A stretch of 49,497 bases of DNA from an uncultured Eubacteriales bacterium (GTDB lineage: Bacteria > Bacillota > Clostridia > UBA1381): positions 1 through 49,497 of the forward strand of contig CAJKHT010000011.1 of NCBI GenBank assembly GCA_905199755.1, in the 5' to 3' direction. The position numbers were made by a program, and so were the translations under genes. The notes below the pieces were generated by a model, which was not told where the DNA came from, did no database searches, and worked only from the letters and a program-made list of their open reading frames with translations. Positions 14,711-23,355 of this stretch are shown here, in pieces; within the stretch, counting starts at the first letter, position 1; the number at the start of each line of letters is the position of its first letter.

Positions 14711-17700
14711 TTATACATTCACTGTTTCCCGTTTCGGCTGCTTGGGAACAAAGGCATTAAATTCTTCTTCTCTTTTTATATTCTCAAAAGCAACCGCCAT
14801 CATCAGCTTAATTCTGTTAAGCTGATTTACCTCGCTCGCCCCCGGATCATAATCCACCGCGACTATATTTGCCTGCGGATACTGACGGCGCAGTTCTTTA
14901 ATCATACCCTTGCCCGTAACATGATTCGGCAGACACGCAAACGGCTGAACACATACAATATTGGGTACACCGCTGTTTATAAGCTCAATCATCTCACCGG
15001 TCAGGAACCAGCCCTCACCCGTACAATGCCCCAGCTGCAAAACATTTTTTGCACCCTCTGCAATCTCCGCAATATGTCCCGGTGCGCGGTATGCAAATTT
15101 CGGATTTGCCTTCATAAGCTTTTCCGCATGCTTTCTGTAGCTCTCAATCCCGGCAATCGCAAGATTGCACAGACGTGCCGTAGATGCTTTCATACCGAGA
15201 TTATCGCGCTTGAAGTTATTGTTATACAGACAATAGAGCATAAAGTCTGCCAGCCCGGGCATTACCGCCTCGCCGCCCTCCGATTCGATAACATCCACAA
15301 TATTGTTATTTGCATCGGGATGGAATTTAACGAGAATTTCGCCCACAACTCCCACTCTCGGTTTTTTAATACCGTCATTGATGGGGATTGCATCAAAATC
15401 CGCAATTATCTCTTCAATTACTTTTTTCAGCTTAAGTCTGCCTCTGTTATTATTGAGCAAATCATTGTAAAGCCTTTTAAGCCATTTATTATAAACCTTG
15501 TCGGTCTGACCTTTATTCACTTCATAAGGACGTACACGCATTGTGACTGCCATGAGCAAATCTCCCCATGTGCATGCCTTAAGCAGACCGCTGACCATTT
15601 TAGGGGTTATTTTAAAGCCCGGATTTCCCTCCAGTCCCGATATATTAAGAGATATTACCGGGACCTGCGGATAACCTGCCTCCTTAAGTGCTTTTCTTAT
15701 GAAAGCTATGTAATTCGTAGCACGGCAGCCTCCGCCGGTCTGCGAAATCATCACAGATGTATTGTTGGGGTCACATTTACCGCTTACAAATGCATTTATA
15801 AGCTGCCCCGTAACCATGATTGACGGATAGCATGCGTCATTGTTAACGCTCTTAAGTCCTGCCTCGACATCTTCTGCCGTGGCATGTTCAAGCACCAATG
15901 CATTATAGCCGCATGAACGCATTACCGCCTCAAACATGCCGAAATGCGTGGGAGACATCTGCGGAAAAATAACAGTATGCTCTTTGCGCTCTTTATTTGT
16001 AAATTTTACGCGGTTTAATGTGTAATCCTCTATTTTATGCGGCATAAATCCGTTATCGGAACGTTCTCTGACCGCCGCTTTTAATGAACGCGCACGTATC
16101 CTTGCAGTTCCGAGATTGGATACCTCATCTATTTTAAGCGTGGTATATATTCTTTCATGCGACTGCAAAATTTCCTGAACCTGATCTGTCGTTACAGCAT
16201 CAAGTCCGCAGCCGAAAGAGTTAAGCTGTATCAATTCAAGACGATTGTTCTTTATCACCTCTGCCGCAGCTTCGTAAAGTCTCGTATGATATGCCCACTG
16301 ATCCACTACGCGTATATCACGCTGAAGATGTCCCAGATGCGCAATGCTGTCCTCCGTAAGTACGGCAAATCCCAAGGAATTTATCATGTCGGGAATACCG
16401 TGATTGATTTCCGGGTCGATATGATACGGTCTTCCGGCAAGTACTATGCCATAGCCGTTATGTTCATCTATCCACTTAAGTGTTTCTTCGCCCTTTTTAC
16501 GTATATCGTCTTTGTACCGTTTCAGCTCCGCAAAGCCTTTTTCTGCCGCTTGTGCTATTTCATCGCGTGAAATACCGAAATCCTTAAATGCTTTATACAT
16601 CTGACGTATAAATGACGGTTTATCCGCAAGATTTACAAACGGATAAATAAATCTTATTCCGGGCGCACGCACCGCATCCATATTGTTATAAATAACCTCG
16701 GGATATGAAGTTACCATCGGGCAGTTAAAATGATTTCCTGCCTGTGAATACTCTATCTGCTCATACGGAATACAGGGATAAAATATCGTTGTAATTCCCT
16801 TATCGAGCAGATCCTGTATATGTCCGTGTACAAGCTTTGCCGGATAACATGCACTTTCTGACGGAATTGAATCCATACCCTTTTCGTACATTTCATGCGT
16901 GCTTCTGCCGGAAATTCTTACCGCAAATCCCAGTTCCGTAAAAAATGCCGCCCACAAAGGATAGTTTTCATACATATTCAGCACACGCGGCAAGCCTATT
17001 GTGCCGTATTTTGCATCGTCTGTCTTTAAAACCTTATATGAAAATGCCCTTTTATATTTGTAGTCAAAAAGATTAGGCATATTCTTGTCCGACTTTTCCA
17101 CACCTGCACCGCGCTCGCATCTGTTTCCCGATACAAAGCTGCCGCCGTCTCCGAATGTTGTTATTGTCAGCTGACAATGATTGCCGCACTTTTGACAGCG
17201 CGTAAGTGAGGTTTTAAATTCAAACGAATCCAATTCATCGCGTGATAATATACTGCATGTCTCACCGTTCCAGCGTTCCTTAGCTATAATCGCACTGCCG
17301 AAAGCACCCATAAGACCTGCTATATCGGGCCGTACAACATTTTTCCCGGTAAGCTGTTCAAAGCAGCGCAGAATTGCATTATTATTGAAAGTTCCGCCCT
17401 GAACCACTATATTCTCACCCATAAGATCGGGATTTCTGAGCTTTATAACCTTATAAAGTGCATTTCTTACAACCGAATATGACAGTCCCGCACTTATATC
17501 TCCGACGGTTGCTCCCTCTTTCTGCGCCTGCTTTACACGCGAATTCATGAATACAGTACATCTTGTACCCAAATCGACCGGATTTTGTGACTTAAGAGCT
17601 TCCTCCGCAAAGGTCACGGAATCCATGCCGAGAGACTCGGCAAAGGTCTGTATAAATGAACCGCAGCCGGAAGAACATGCTTCATTCAGCATGATTGAGT

Positions 17701-19006
17701 CTATCACACCGTTTTTGATTTTCATGCACTTCATATCCTGACCGCCGATGTCAATTATAAAGTCCACTCCGGGCGAAAAGTGATTTGCTGCCTTATAATG
17801 CGCAATTGTTTCTATTTCACCCTCATTTATACGAAATGCCTGTTTTAACAAAAGCTCTCCGTAGCCTGTTGTACATGCGTTCGCAATGTAAGCACTCTCA
17901 GGGAGCTTTGCATACAAATCCTTTAGTATTTCCACACCGCGCGAAATCGGACTGCCCTCGTTTTTTCCGTAATATGTATATATTATTTCATCGTCCGAAT
18001 TTATCAGTACAGCCTTGATCGTTGTTGAACCGATGTCAAGTCCCAGGAATACCGCTCCGTTTGCCTTGCTGATGTCGCCGCGTTTTGCCTTATGCTTTTC
18101 ATGCCGTGCAAAAAATTCCGATTTATCGTTTTCATCTTTAAACAACGGCGGCATTCTCGTAATTTCGGCATCTGTTCCTTTTGAATTTTTGAGCTTTTCT
18201 ATCAGCGAATGTATGTCCGTTTCGCTTTTTTCCTGCTCATACATAAGCGCCGCACCTAGAGCAACAAAAAGCTGTGCATTTTCGGGAGTTTTAAACGACA
18301 GCGCTTTTTCCTTTAATGTCTCCTCAAAGCGATATCTTAACTGCGGAAGAAAATGCAAAGGCCCGCCCAAAAACACTATATTTCCCTTTATCGGACGTCC
18401 CTGGGCAAGTCCCGAAATGGTCTGTGTTACCACCGCCTGCAGTATTGATGCGGCAATATCCTCCTTTGCAGCGCCCTCGTTGAGAAGCGGCTGAACATCG
18501 GATTTTGCAAAAACGCCGCATCTGGCTGCAATCGGATAAATTATCTTATGTTTTTCGGCAAGCGAATTAAGACCATCCGCGTCGGTTTTCAAAAGAATTG
18601 CCATTTGATCGATAAACGATCCCGTTCCGCCTGCACACGTACCGTTCATACGCTGCTCCAGCCCGTCCGTCAGATATAATATTTTAGCATCCTCACCACC
18701 CAGTTCAATCACAACGTCCGTTGCCGGCATAAATTTTTGTATTGCGGTCTTATTGGCTATGACCTCCTGAACAAACGGAAGTCCCAGCATCTTTGACAAA
18801 AGCAATCCGCCGGAGCCCGTTATCACAACTGTAAAAATCTCATTTCCGAGCACCTCGGAAACCTCATTAAACAATTCGCTCACTGTACTTTTTATATCCG
18901 AAAAATGGCGGCGATATTCTGAAAACAGTGTTTTATTTTCATTATCCAAGACAACTACCTTAACGGTTGTTGAGCCGACATCTATCCCCATATGCAGTCT
19001 GCTCAT
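14711..19006 (-). CDS. acyl-CoA dehydratase activase-like fusion protein (two ASKHA domains plus DUF2229)
   Basis: The 1431-residue protein begins with one BadF/HgdC-type ATPase domain (MGIDVGSTTVKVVVLD; CAGGTGSFIDQ, about residues 1-270). A second follows (FLGLDIGSTTIKAVLIN; ACSSGCGSFIQTFAESLG, about 320-590), then a Cys-rich stretch (CQKCGNHCQL) and DUF2229 (from GLPRVLNMYENYPLWAAFF). The remainder resembles 2-hydroxyacyl-CoA dehydratase subunits. HgdC-type activators use ATP and a bridging [4Fe-4S] cluster to inject electrons into dehydratases. This long fused form is common in Clostridia, has no proven substrate, and here has no dehydratase neighbour. It is monocistronic with its own promoter. 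Confidence 0.9.
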   Translation of the reverse strand: MSRLHMGIDVGSTTVKVVVLDNENKTLFSEYRRHFSDIKSTVSELFNEVSEVLGNEIFTVVITGSGGLLLSKMLGLPFVQEVIANKTAIQKFMPATDVVIELGGEDAKILYLTDGLEQRMNGTCAGGTGSFIDQMAILLKTDADGLNSLAEKHKIIYPIAARCGVFAKSDVQPLLNEGAAKEDIAASILQAVVTQTISGLAQGRPIKGNIVFLGGPLHFLPQLRYRFEETLKEKALSFKTPENAQLFVALGAALMYEQEKSETDIHSLIEKLKNSKGTDAEITRMPPLFKDENDKSEFFARHEKHKAKRGDISKANGAVFLGLDIGSTTIKAVLINSDDEIIYTYYGKNEGSPISRGVEILKDLYAKLPESAYIANACTTGYGELLLKQAFRINEGEIETIAHYKAANHFSPGVDFIIDIGGQDMKCMKIKNGVIDSIMLNEACSSGCGSFIQTFAESLGMDSVTFAEEALKSQNPVDLGTRCTVFMNSRVKQAQKEGATVGDISAGLSYSVVRNALYKVIKLRNPDLMGENIVVQGGTFNNNAILRCFEQLTGKNVVRPDIAGLMGAFGSAIIAKERWNGETCSILSRDELDSFEFKTSLTRCQKCGNHCQLTITTFGDGGSFVSGNRCERGAGVEKSDKNMPNLFDYKYKRAFSYKVLKTDDAKYGTIGLPRVLNMYENYPLWAAFFTELGFAVRISGRSTHEMYEKGMDSIPSESACYPAKLVHGHIQDLLDKGITTIFYPCIPYEQIEYSQAGNHFNCPMVTSYPEVIYNNMDAVRAPGIRFIYPFVNLADKPSFIRQMYKAFKDFGISRDEIAQAAEKGFAELKRYKDDIRKKGEETLKWIDEHNGYGIVLAGRPYHIDPEINHGIPDMINSLGFAVLTEDSIAHLGHLQRDIRVVDQWAYHTRLYEAAAEVIKNNRLELIQLNSFGCGLDAVTTDQVQEILQSHERIYTTLKIDEVSNLGTARIRARSLKAAVRERSDNGFMPHKIEDYTLNRVKFTNKERKEHTVIFPQMSPTHFGMFEAVMRSCGYNALVLEHATAEDVEAGLKSVNNDACYPSIMVTGQLINAFVSGKCDPNNTSVMISQTGGGCRATNYIAFIRKALKEAGYPQVPVISLNISGLEGNPGFKITPKMVSGLLKACTWGDLLMAVTMRVRPYEVNKGQTDKVYNKWLKRLYNDLLNNNRGRLKLKKVIEEIIADFDAIPINDGIKKPRVGVVGEILVKFHPDANNNIVDVIESEGGEAVMPGLADFMLYCLYNNNFKRDNLGMKASTARLCNLAIAGIESYRKHAEKLMKANPKFAYRAPGHIAEIAEGAKNVLQLGHCTGEGWFLTGEMIELINSGVPNIVCVQPFACLPNHVTGKGMIKELRRQYPQANIVAVDYDPGASEVNQLNRIKLMMAVAFENIKREEEFNAFVPKQPKRETVNV

Positions 19007-19104
19007 ATTTACTAATCATTCCTTTCACTGTGTTTAAACACAGCATCAATATCCAAATTTTATCCACCTATATATAAAAGCCTATGCTATAATAATCTTA
19101 TTAT

Positions 19105-19133
19105 ATTATAGCGTTTTTATGCAAATTAGTCAA
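19105..19133 (-). promoter_or_regulatory. promoter of the activase fusion gene
   Basis: TTGACT (19133-19128), 17 bases, perfect TATAAT (19110-19105) on the minus strand, about 100 bases before the start. The stretch 19007-19269 otherwise holds only this promoter and the SLH-gene terminator. Confidence 0.8.
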
Positions 19134-19200
19134 GAGGTAAAAAATTTTATGTCTGTATTAAACCTATACATATGGTTAAAACCGCTATATTTATGCACGC

Positions 19201-19233
19201 AAAAAGAGACTGTAAACCAATACAGTCTCTTTT
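19201..19233 (-). terminator. terminator of the dockerin-cohesin-SLH operon
   Basis: On the minus strand AAAAGAGACTGTA and TACAGTCTCTTTT pair over 13 bases with a 6-base loop, ending in a T-run of 5. It lies 36 bases after the SLH-gene stop. Confidence 0.85.
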
Positions 19234-19269
19234 ATTGCAAACTCGCCCAAAATCGAATTTTATGCTTAA

Positions 19270-20550
19270 TTATTTAGCATAATTTACATACAGATTGTAA
19301 ATTATTGTAGCAGCCTGTGCTCTTGTGCAGCCTGCGGTCGGCTCAAATGTAGTATCTGATGTACCGCTGATTATGCCTGCTCTCTGGAGCTCATCTATTG
19401 CTGCCGCAGCATAGTCTGCAATCAGATTTGCATCTGCAAAAGTCTTAGCATCCTTAACTGCCGTAAGCTTTGTACCCATTACCTTAGCTGCTCTTGAAAT
19501 TATAACAGCCATTTCCTGTCTGGAAATAAGATTGTTAGGTGCAAAAGTCTTGTCACCGTAGCCGTTTACAATACCCAGCTGAGCGCATACCTCAACATAG
19601 TTGAAGTACCAAGCATCTTTAGGTACATCTGTGAATGACTGTGTTGCAAACTTAGATGAAGAATTTACAAGATTGTAAAGTGATGAAATCATCTTTGCAA
19701 ATTCTGCTCTTGTTACACTTCCGTTCGGGTTAAATGTTGTTTCATCGTAACCTGTGACAACACCCTTCTTTGCCAGGAAGTTGATAGCTTCAGCTGCCCA
19801 TGCAGCATCACCGAGATCCTGGAAGTTAACCGAAAATGCGTCCGGCTTTGCAGCTATGCCTGTGCCTGATGCACCGCCGCTCATGTTGCCGCCTGCAAGT
19901 GTACCGCCACTGCCTGTACCTGTGCTGCCACTGCCGCCGTTGCCGCCGTTGCCGCTGTTATCTGCTACTACAACTACCTCTAATGCAGTACTGCTTGCCA
20001 GAGCCTTACCGCTCTTCTTGTCCTTAAGCGTTGCAACAACTGATGTACGTCCTTCAGCAACACCTCTTACAATTCCCTCTGAACTTATAGATGCAATATT
20101 GGCATCCTTTGATTCATAAACAATCTCAGAGTCTCCGGGCTTTTCACTGAAAGTAGCGGTAACAGTGGCACTGCCGCCTATACCTAATCTTACTGAATCT
20201 CTATCCCACTTTACAAATGTATATTCACTCTTTGCAAGTTCAAATTCTGAAGTTTCCGTACCTGTTTTTACGGTATATTTGCCAATCGTCCAGCCAAGGC
20301 TGTCATCAGCCGGAATCTTAAATGTTTTTGACTTTTCACCGACTGCGAATGAATCCCAAAGTACCTTTACATTCTTGTCAGATGTAATTTCAAGTGAAGC
20401 TGCGCTTGTCGCATCATCTCTTGTAATTGTTATCTGTTCTCCGTAATTATACGCTGTTTCTTTATCTGCTTTTACTGCAAATGCAGGAGCCGCTGCTGTT
20501 ACAACCATTGATGCCGACAACAACAACCCAAAAATCTTCTTTTTATTCAA
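19270..20550 (-). CDS. S-layer-homology (SLH) surface protein with Ig-like domain
   Basis: The 426-residue exported protein has a signal peptide (NKKKIFGLLLSASMVVTAAA, cleavage near AFA), a beta-rich N-domain (30-110) and a BIG2-like Ig domain (about 115-195: VYESKDANIASISSEGIVRG). A Gly/Ser-rich linker follows (about 198-235), then three SLH repeats at the C-terminus (AINFLAKKGVVTGYDETTFN, FAKMISSLYN, VEVCAQLGIVNGYGDKTFAP, IDELQRAGIISGTSD). SLH triplets bind pyruvylated secondary cell-wall polymers. The start is TTG at 20550, 8 bases after AAGGAGG. It is last in a three-gene exported operon with cohesin-like and dockerin proteins, a plausible wall anchor for them. Confidence 0.93.
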   Translation of the reverse strand: MNKKKIFGLLLSASMVVTAAAPAFAVKADKETAYNYGEQITITRDDATSAASLEITSDKNVKVLWDSFAVGEKSKTFKIPADDSLGWTIGKYTVKTGTETSEFELAKSEYTFVKWDRDSVRLGIGGSATVTATFSEKPGDSEIVYESKDANIASISSEGIVRGVAEGRTSVVATLKDKKSGKALASSTALEVVVVADNSGNGGNGGSGSTGTGSGGTLAGGNMSGGASGTGIAAKPDAFSVNFQDLGDAAWAAEAINFLAKKGVVTGYDETTFNPNGSVTRAEFAKMISSLYNLVNSSSKFATQSFTDVPKDAWYFNYVEVCAQLGIVNGYGDKTFAPNNLISRQEMAVIISRAAKVMGTKLTAVKDAKTFADANLIADYAAAAIDELQRAGIISGTSDTTFEPTAGCTRAQAATIIYNLYVNYAK

Positions 20551-20617
20551 GATATTTTCCTCCTTTTATCAAGCTTAAAACATTTTAAGCTCTGAAAATC
20601 AACCGTTGTTGTTATCT

Positions 20618-21700
20618 TTAGTTTTTACCTATTACTGTATTTGTATCAGCCTTATAAACAGTAACACTTACTTTTGCCGCATTCTGTGCATTAAGATTAA
20701 CTGAATATTCACCCGAATTCAAAGCTGCTATACCTGAAACCTTAACCCAGCCTGCTGCTGTGCCGTCCTCTGTATAGAACTGTGCAACTATGTCAAATGC
20801 TTCACGTGTACCTGTATACTCCGCATCCGGCTTTACAGTAACCGTTGTACCATTTGCAGTATTAACTGCTGTAGCTGTAACTGTATATGCTGTCGGTTCG
20901 GGCTTTACAGTTGCCGTACCAATTGTAAACTCTTTTGATGTAACAGTTGTACCATTGTTATCAACCGAAAGAGTAACCTTTACATCACCCGCAGCTTCCG
21001 GTGTAATTTTTACACTTGTTGCGTCAATAACATCAACCTTTGCATTAACCGGTGTAACAGTTATCTTTCTGTCTGCAAGTGCTGCTGTGTCAATACCCTT
21101 AATGGTAGCTGTTGATTCTTTTCCTACATAAAGTGTATCAACATCAATAGTAGCAGCATCAAGTACATCTTTGCTTATAACCGGATATGCCTTTGCTGCC
21201 TCTGCCGGAACATCAATGTTATTATCTGCTGCACCGGGAGCGTAGCTAAGGAATGCTCCGGTATTGTTTTCAAATTCACCCTTTAATACTGTAAAGTTTA
21301 TAGGAGTAGCTATAGCTGATGTCAATGCAAATGTTACATTAGCAACCACACCATCTTTAGTCATATCTGTTTCTGTCGTTCCGCCTGCTACTGACATTGA
21401 AAATGTTTTACTGGCGATATCAAAATTATACTGAGGATTTCCGCCTTCAATTTTGCAATCCATTGTAACAGTATCCTTATCTGTATTAATTGCATCAGAG
21501 TCAAACTGAACTTTCACAGTTGCAGAAGACAACTTGTTTACACCGCTCACAACATAACTAATTGTTATTGCGTCATCACTAACACTCTTTACATCTACCT
21601 TAAAACTTTCATTGGCAGCGCTCACCGGTGCGATAAAGCACATAGTCGCAAGCATTGATACTGCACTTACTATTGATATAATCTTATTTTTTAATTTCAT
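20618..21700 (-). CDS. exported protein with cohesin-like N-terminal domain
   Basis: The 360-residue protein has a signal peptide (MKLKNKIISIVSAVSMLATM, cleavage after PVSA). Residues about 33-165 look like a cohesin/CBM-type nine-strand fold: SATVKVQFDSDAI, then DGVVANVTFALTSA and NFTVLKGEFENNTGAF, in the order seen in cohesins. Two or so Ig/Big-like beta modules follow (about 175-265 and 270-360). Cohesins bind dockerins in cellulosomes. The adjacent upstream gene encodes a dockerin protein, which supports but does not prove the call. No anchor or SLH repeat is present here. The ATG follows AAAGGGGA at 8 bases; 33 bases separate it from the dockerin gene. Confidence 0.7.
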   Translation of the reverse strand: MKLKNKIISIVSAVSMLATMCFIAPVSAANESFKVDVKSVSDDAITISYVVSGVNKLSSATVKVQFDSDAINTDKDTVTMDCKIEGGNPQYNFDIASKTFSMSVAGGTTETDMTKDGVVANVTFALTSAIATPINFTVLKGEFENNTGAFLSYAPGAADNNIDVPAEAAKAYPVISKDVLDAATIDVDTLYVGKESTATIKGIDTAALADRKITVTPVNAKVDVIDATSVKITPEAAGDVKVTLSVDNNGTTVTSKEFTIGTATVKPEPTAYTVTATAVNTANGTTVTVKPDAEYTGTREAFDIVAQFYTEDGTAAGWVKVSGIAALNSGEYSVNLNAQNAAKVSVTVYKADTNTVIGKN

Positions 21701-21733
21701 TTTTGAAATCCCCTTTCAAAGCTTTTATTGTTA

Positions 21734-22375
21734 TTACTTCTTTATCGGAAGTTCTTTAACGTCCGGATCATCGGCTTTATATCTTAAAATATAGTTAGCA
21801 TCTCCGGCTGTTATTCTTCCATTCAAATCGACATCGGCATTTACCTCTTGCTGTTTGCTGAATGTTACGTCCGGATCATCAGCCTTTAATCTTAAAATTA
21901 AATTAGCATCACCCGCTGTTATTCTTCCGTTCAAGTCAACGTCACCATAGAGTGTCGCATCTGCCTCACCAACCTTAAATGTAGCTTCATAGAAACCCTT
22001 TTCCGTTACTCCGCCGGTTTTTGAAATTCTTACCGTATATGTATCACCATCTGCCATAGGCGTGGTCGTTTCACCGAGATACGGTAATACCTTTGCAAAA
22101 ACAAAGTCACCATCAGCCTGTGCTTTCTGATCAAGATATACAATCTGGTCTTCAGTCGGCGCAGCCACAGTAGAATCGCCCTTAAATACCAACACGGTAA
22201 CCTGTCCCTTTAACTCATTTTTTGCAGCATCGGACAGCGTTATCTCGATAGCGGTTTTGCCGGTATCTTCCTTAGCCGTAACATCGCCTGCGGCATTTAC
22301 AGACAAAGCAGACACTGCGGTCAAAGCAGTCATAACAGCACATGCCGATAAAAATCGTTTAATGGACTTTTTCAT
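21734..22375 (-). CDS. exported protein with C-terminal type-I dockerin
   Basis: The protein (213 residues from the ATG at 22375) has a signal peptide (MKKSIKRFLSACAVMTALTA) and a beta-rich domain at about 30-140. It ends in two F-hand repeats DVDLNGRITAGDAN, each with the Ca2+ ligands Asp1, Asp3, Asn5 and Asp12, followed by LILRLKADDPDV or YILRYKADDPDV. This duplicated 22-26-residue pattern is the dockerin hallmark. The start at 22375 is preferred because AAAAGGGG lies 7-8 bases away; the ATG two codons earlier is too close. The gene opens the dockerin-cohesin-SLH operon. The N-domain is not recognisably catalytic. Confidence 0.88.
   Translation of the reverse strand: MKKSIKRFLSACAVMTALTAVSALSVNAAGDVTAKEDTGKTAIEITLSDAAKNELKGQVTVLVFKGDSTVAAPTEDQIVYLDQKAQADGDFVFAKVLPYLGETTTPMADGDTYTVRISKTGGVTEKGFYEATFKVGEADATLYGDVDLNGRITAGDANLILRLKADDPDVTFSKQQEVNADVDLNGRITAGDANYILRYKADDPDVKELPIKK
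21758..21943 (-). repeat. two dockerin repeats, 78 bases each
   Basis: The units 21866-21943 and 21758-21835 encode 26-residue segments differing at only two positions (LILRL versus YILRY). The DNA differs at more sites, mostly silent, so the duplication is old and held by selection on protein sequence. The units are separated by a 10-codon linker. Confidence 0.85.
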
Positions 22376-22453
22376 TCTCATACCCCTTTTCTAAAATAAA
22401 TTTTGTCTTTGTGCATATACATAGCACTCATACAAGTTACATTCATATAATAC

Positions 22454-22482
22454 ATTATAAACTATTCATACAAAAATTTCAA
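22454..22482 (-). promoter_or_regulatory. promoter of the dockerin-cohesin-SLH operon
   Basis: TTGAAA (22482-22477), 17 bases, perfect TATAAT (22459-22454) on the minus strand, giving a leader of about 75 bases. Confidence 0.75.
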
Positions 22483-22562
22483 TTCTTTTTTTCACATGTA
22501 CATTATTTTGTGCAATATGTACTGAAAATTTATCGTTTTTTCGTCATTTTATGTAAATAGTT

Positions 22563-23249
22563 TTACATTTCACCCTCCTTTTCTTCAGCAGATTTTGTCT
22601 TAAAAGCTTTATATTGCCTGCTGACCGTTTTAACCTCAATTCCGGGATTGGCAAGACATATCAATTTCAGCAGTCTTTTCATATTCCCGTTATCGAATTT
22701 TTCTATAGGCATATAGCAGCTTTCGCCGTCCGAGGTTTCCGCATAAAACATATCCATGCCGCGTACCTGCTTTTTTTCGTAGCTGTCCCGCGAATGCTCA
22801 AATGCGCGCACTTCTTTTATAAAATCCTCATTCGAGCCGGCATTCCTTTTTATAAAGTTCTTTGTTCCTATTATTATTGATGTGATTTTGTTTATCGGAA
22901 TGACCGTAATTCCCGTTTTTGCCGGAACAAACGAGCTTATCAGCTTTATTGCCCCTCCGGACTTATACGGCATAAAATGATTTGACCAGTTTTTCATATA
23001 CAAATTCTCATTATCGGCTGCCAGATATGTGGCATAAACCGTATTAACCCGTATAATTACATACATAAGTCCGAGAATTGCGGCGATTATATATCCGACG
23101 CCGAACACAATGCGCTTATCGCTTTCCCCCGACAAGGTATACACCGCCATAAACACCGCAAACAGCACAAACAGCGCAACAACCGTGATTGCCGCCGCAC
23201 TGCCGCGTCTGTACGAAGCTTTGGACTGAACCTTAACCCTGTAATCCAT
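22563..23249 (-). CDS. membrane protein with PH-like (YdbS-type) soluble domain
   Basis: The 228-residue protein has two transmembrane helices (AAAITVVALFVLFAVFMAVY and FGVGYIIAAILGLMYVIIRV, about residues 19-70). A cytoplasmic domain follows with the bacterial PH-like feature YATYLAADNENLYMKNWSNHF and the strand VIPINKITSIIIGTKNF. The C-terminus is highly charged. The role is unknown. It lies 106 bases downstream of the NlpC/P60 gene in the same direction, so a link to the cell envelope is possible. The ATG follows AAGGGGGA. Confidence 0.65.
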   Translation of the reverse strand: MDYRVKVQSKASYRRGSAAAITVVALFVLFAVFMAVYTLSGESDKRIVFGVGYIIAAILGLMYVIIRVNTVYATYLAADNENLYMKNWSNHFMPYKSGGAIKLISSFVPAKTGITVIPINKITSIIIGTKNFIKRNAGSNEDFIKEVRAFEHSRDSYEKKQVRGMDMFYAETSDGESCYMPIEKFDNGNMKRLLKLICLANPGIEVKTVSRQYKAFKTKSAEEKEGEM

Positions 23250-23293
23250 ATCAAAAATCCCCCTTTAACAAAACAAGAGCCGCACCGCAAGCC

Positions 23294-23331
23294 GCAGACA
23301 TATCTGTACATACAGAATATATCCCGTCTGC
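23294..23331 (-). other. nested inverted repeat between the NlpC/P60 and PH-like genes
   Basis: Outer arms GCAGAC/GTCTGC enclose inner arms TCTGTA/TACAGA. No T-run follows on the minus strand, so it may be a processing or stability element, not a terminator. Confidence 0.4.
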
Positions 23332-23355
23332 CGCCGGGCGCCGCTCATAATCATT

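Noticed and set aside
14921..15823. 300-codon plus-strand open frame opposite the activase gene
   Set aside because: Rich in Cys, Ile, His and Arg with no recognisable motif, and lying entirely over a conserved region of the minus-strand gene.
18015..18494. Long plus-strand open frame opposite the activase gene
   Set aside because: It is a shadow frame of a strongly recognisable minus-strand gene, with no binding site and low-complexity Ser/Phe-rich content.
21758..21943. The dockerin repeats as a CRISPR-like or mobile repeat
   Set aside because: Both units are in frame inside one gene and encode the known calcium-binding duplication.
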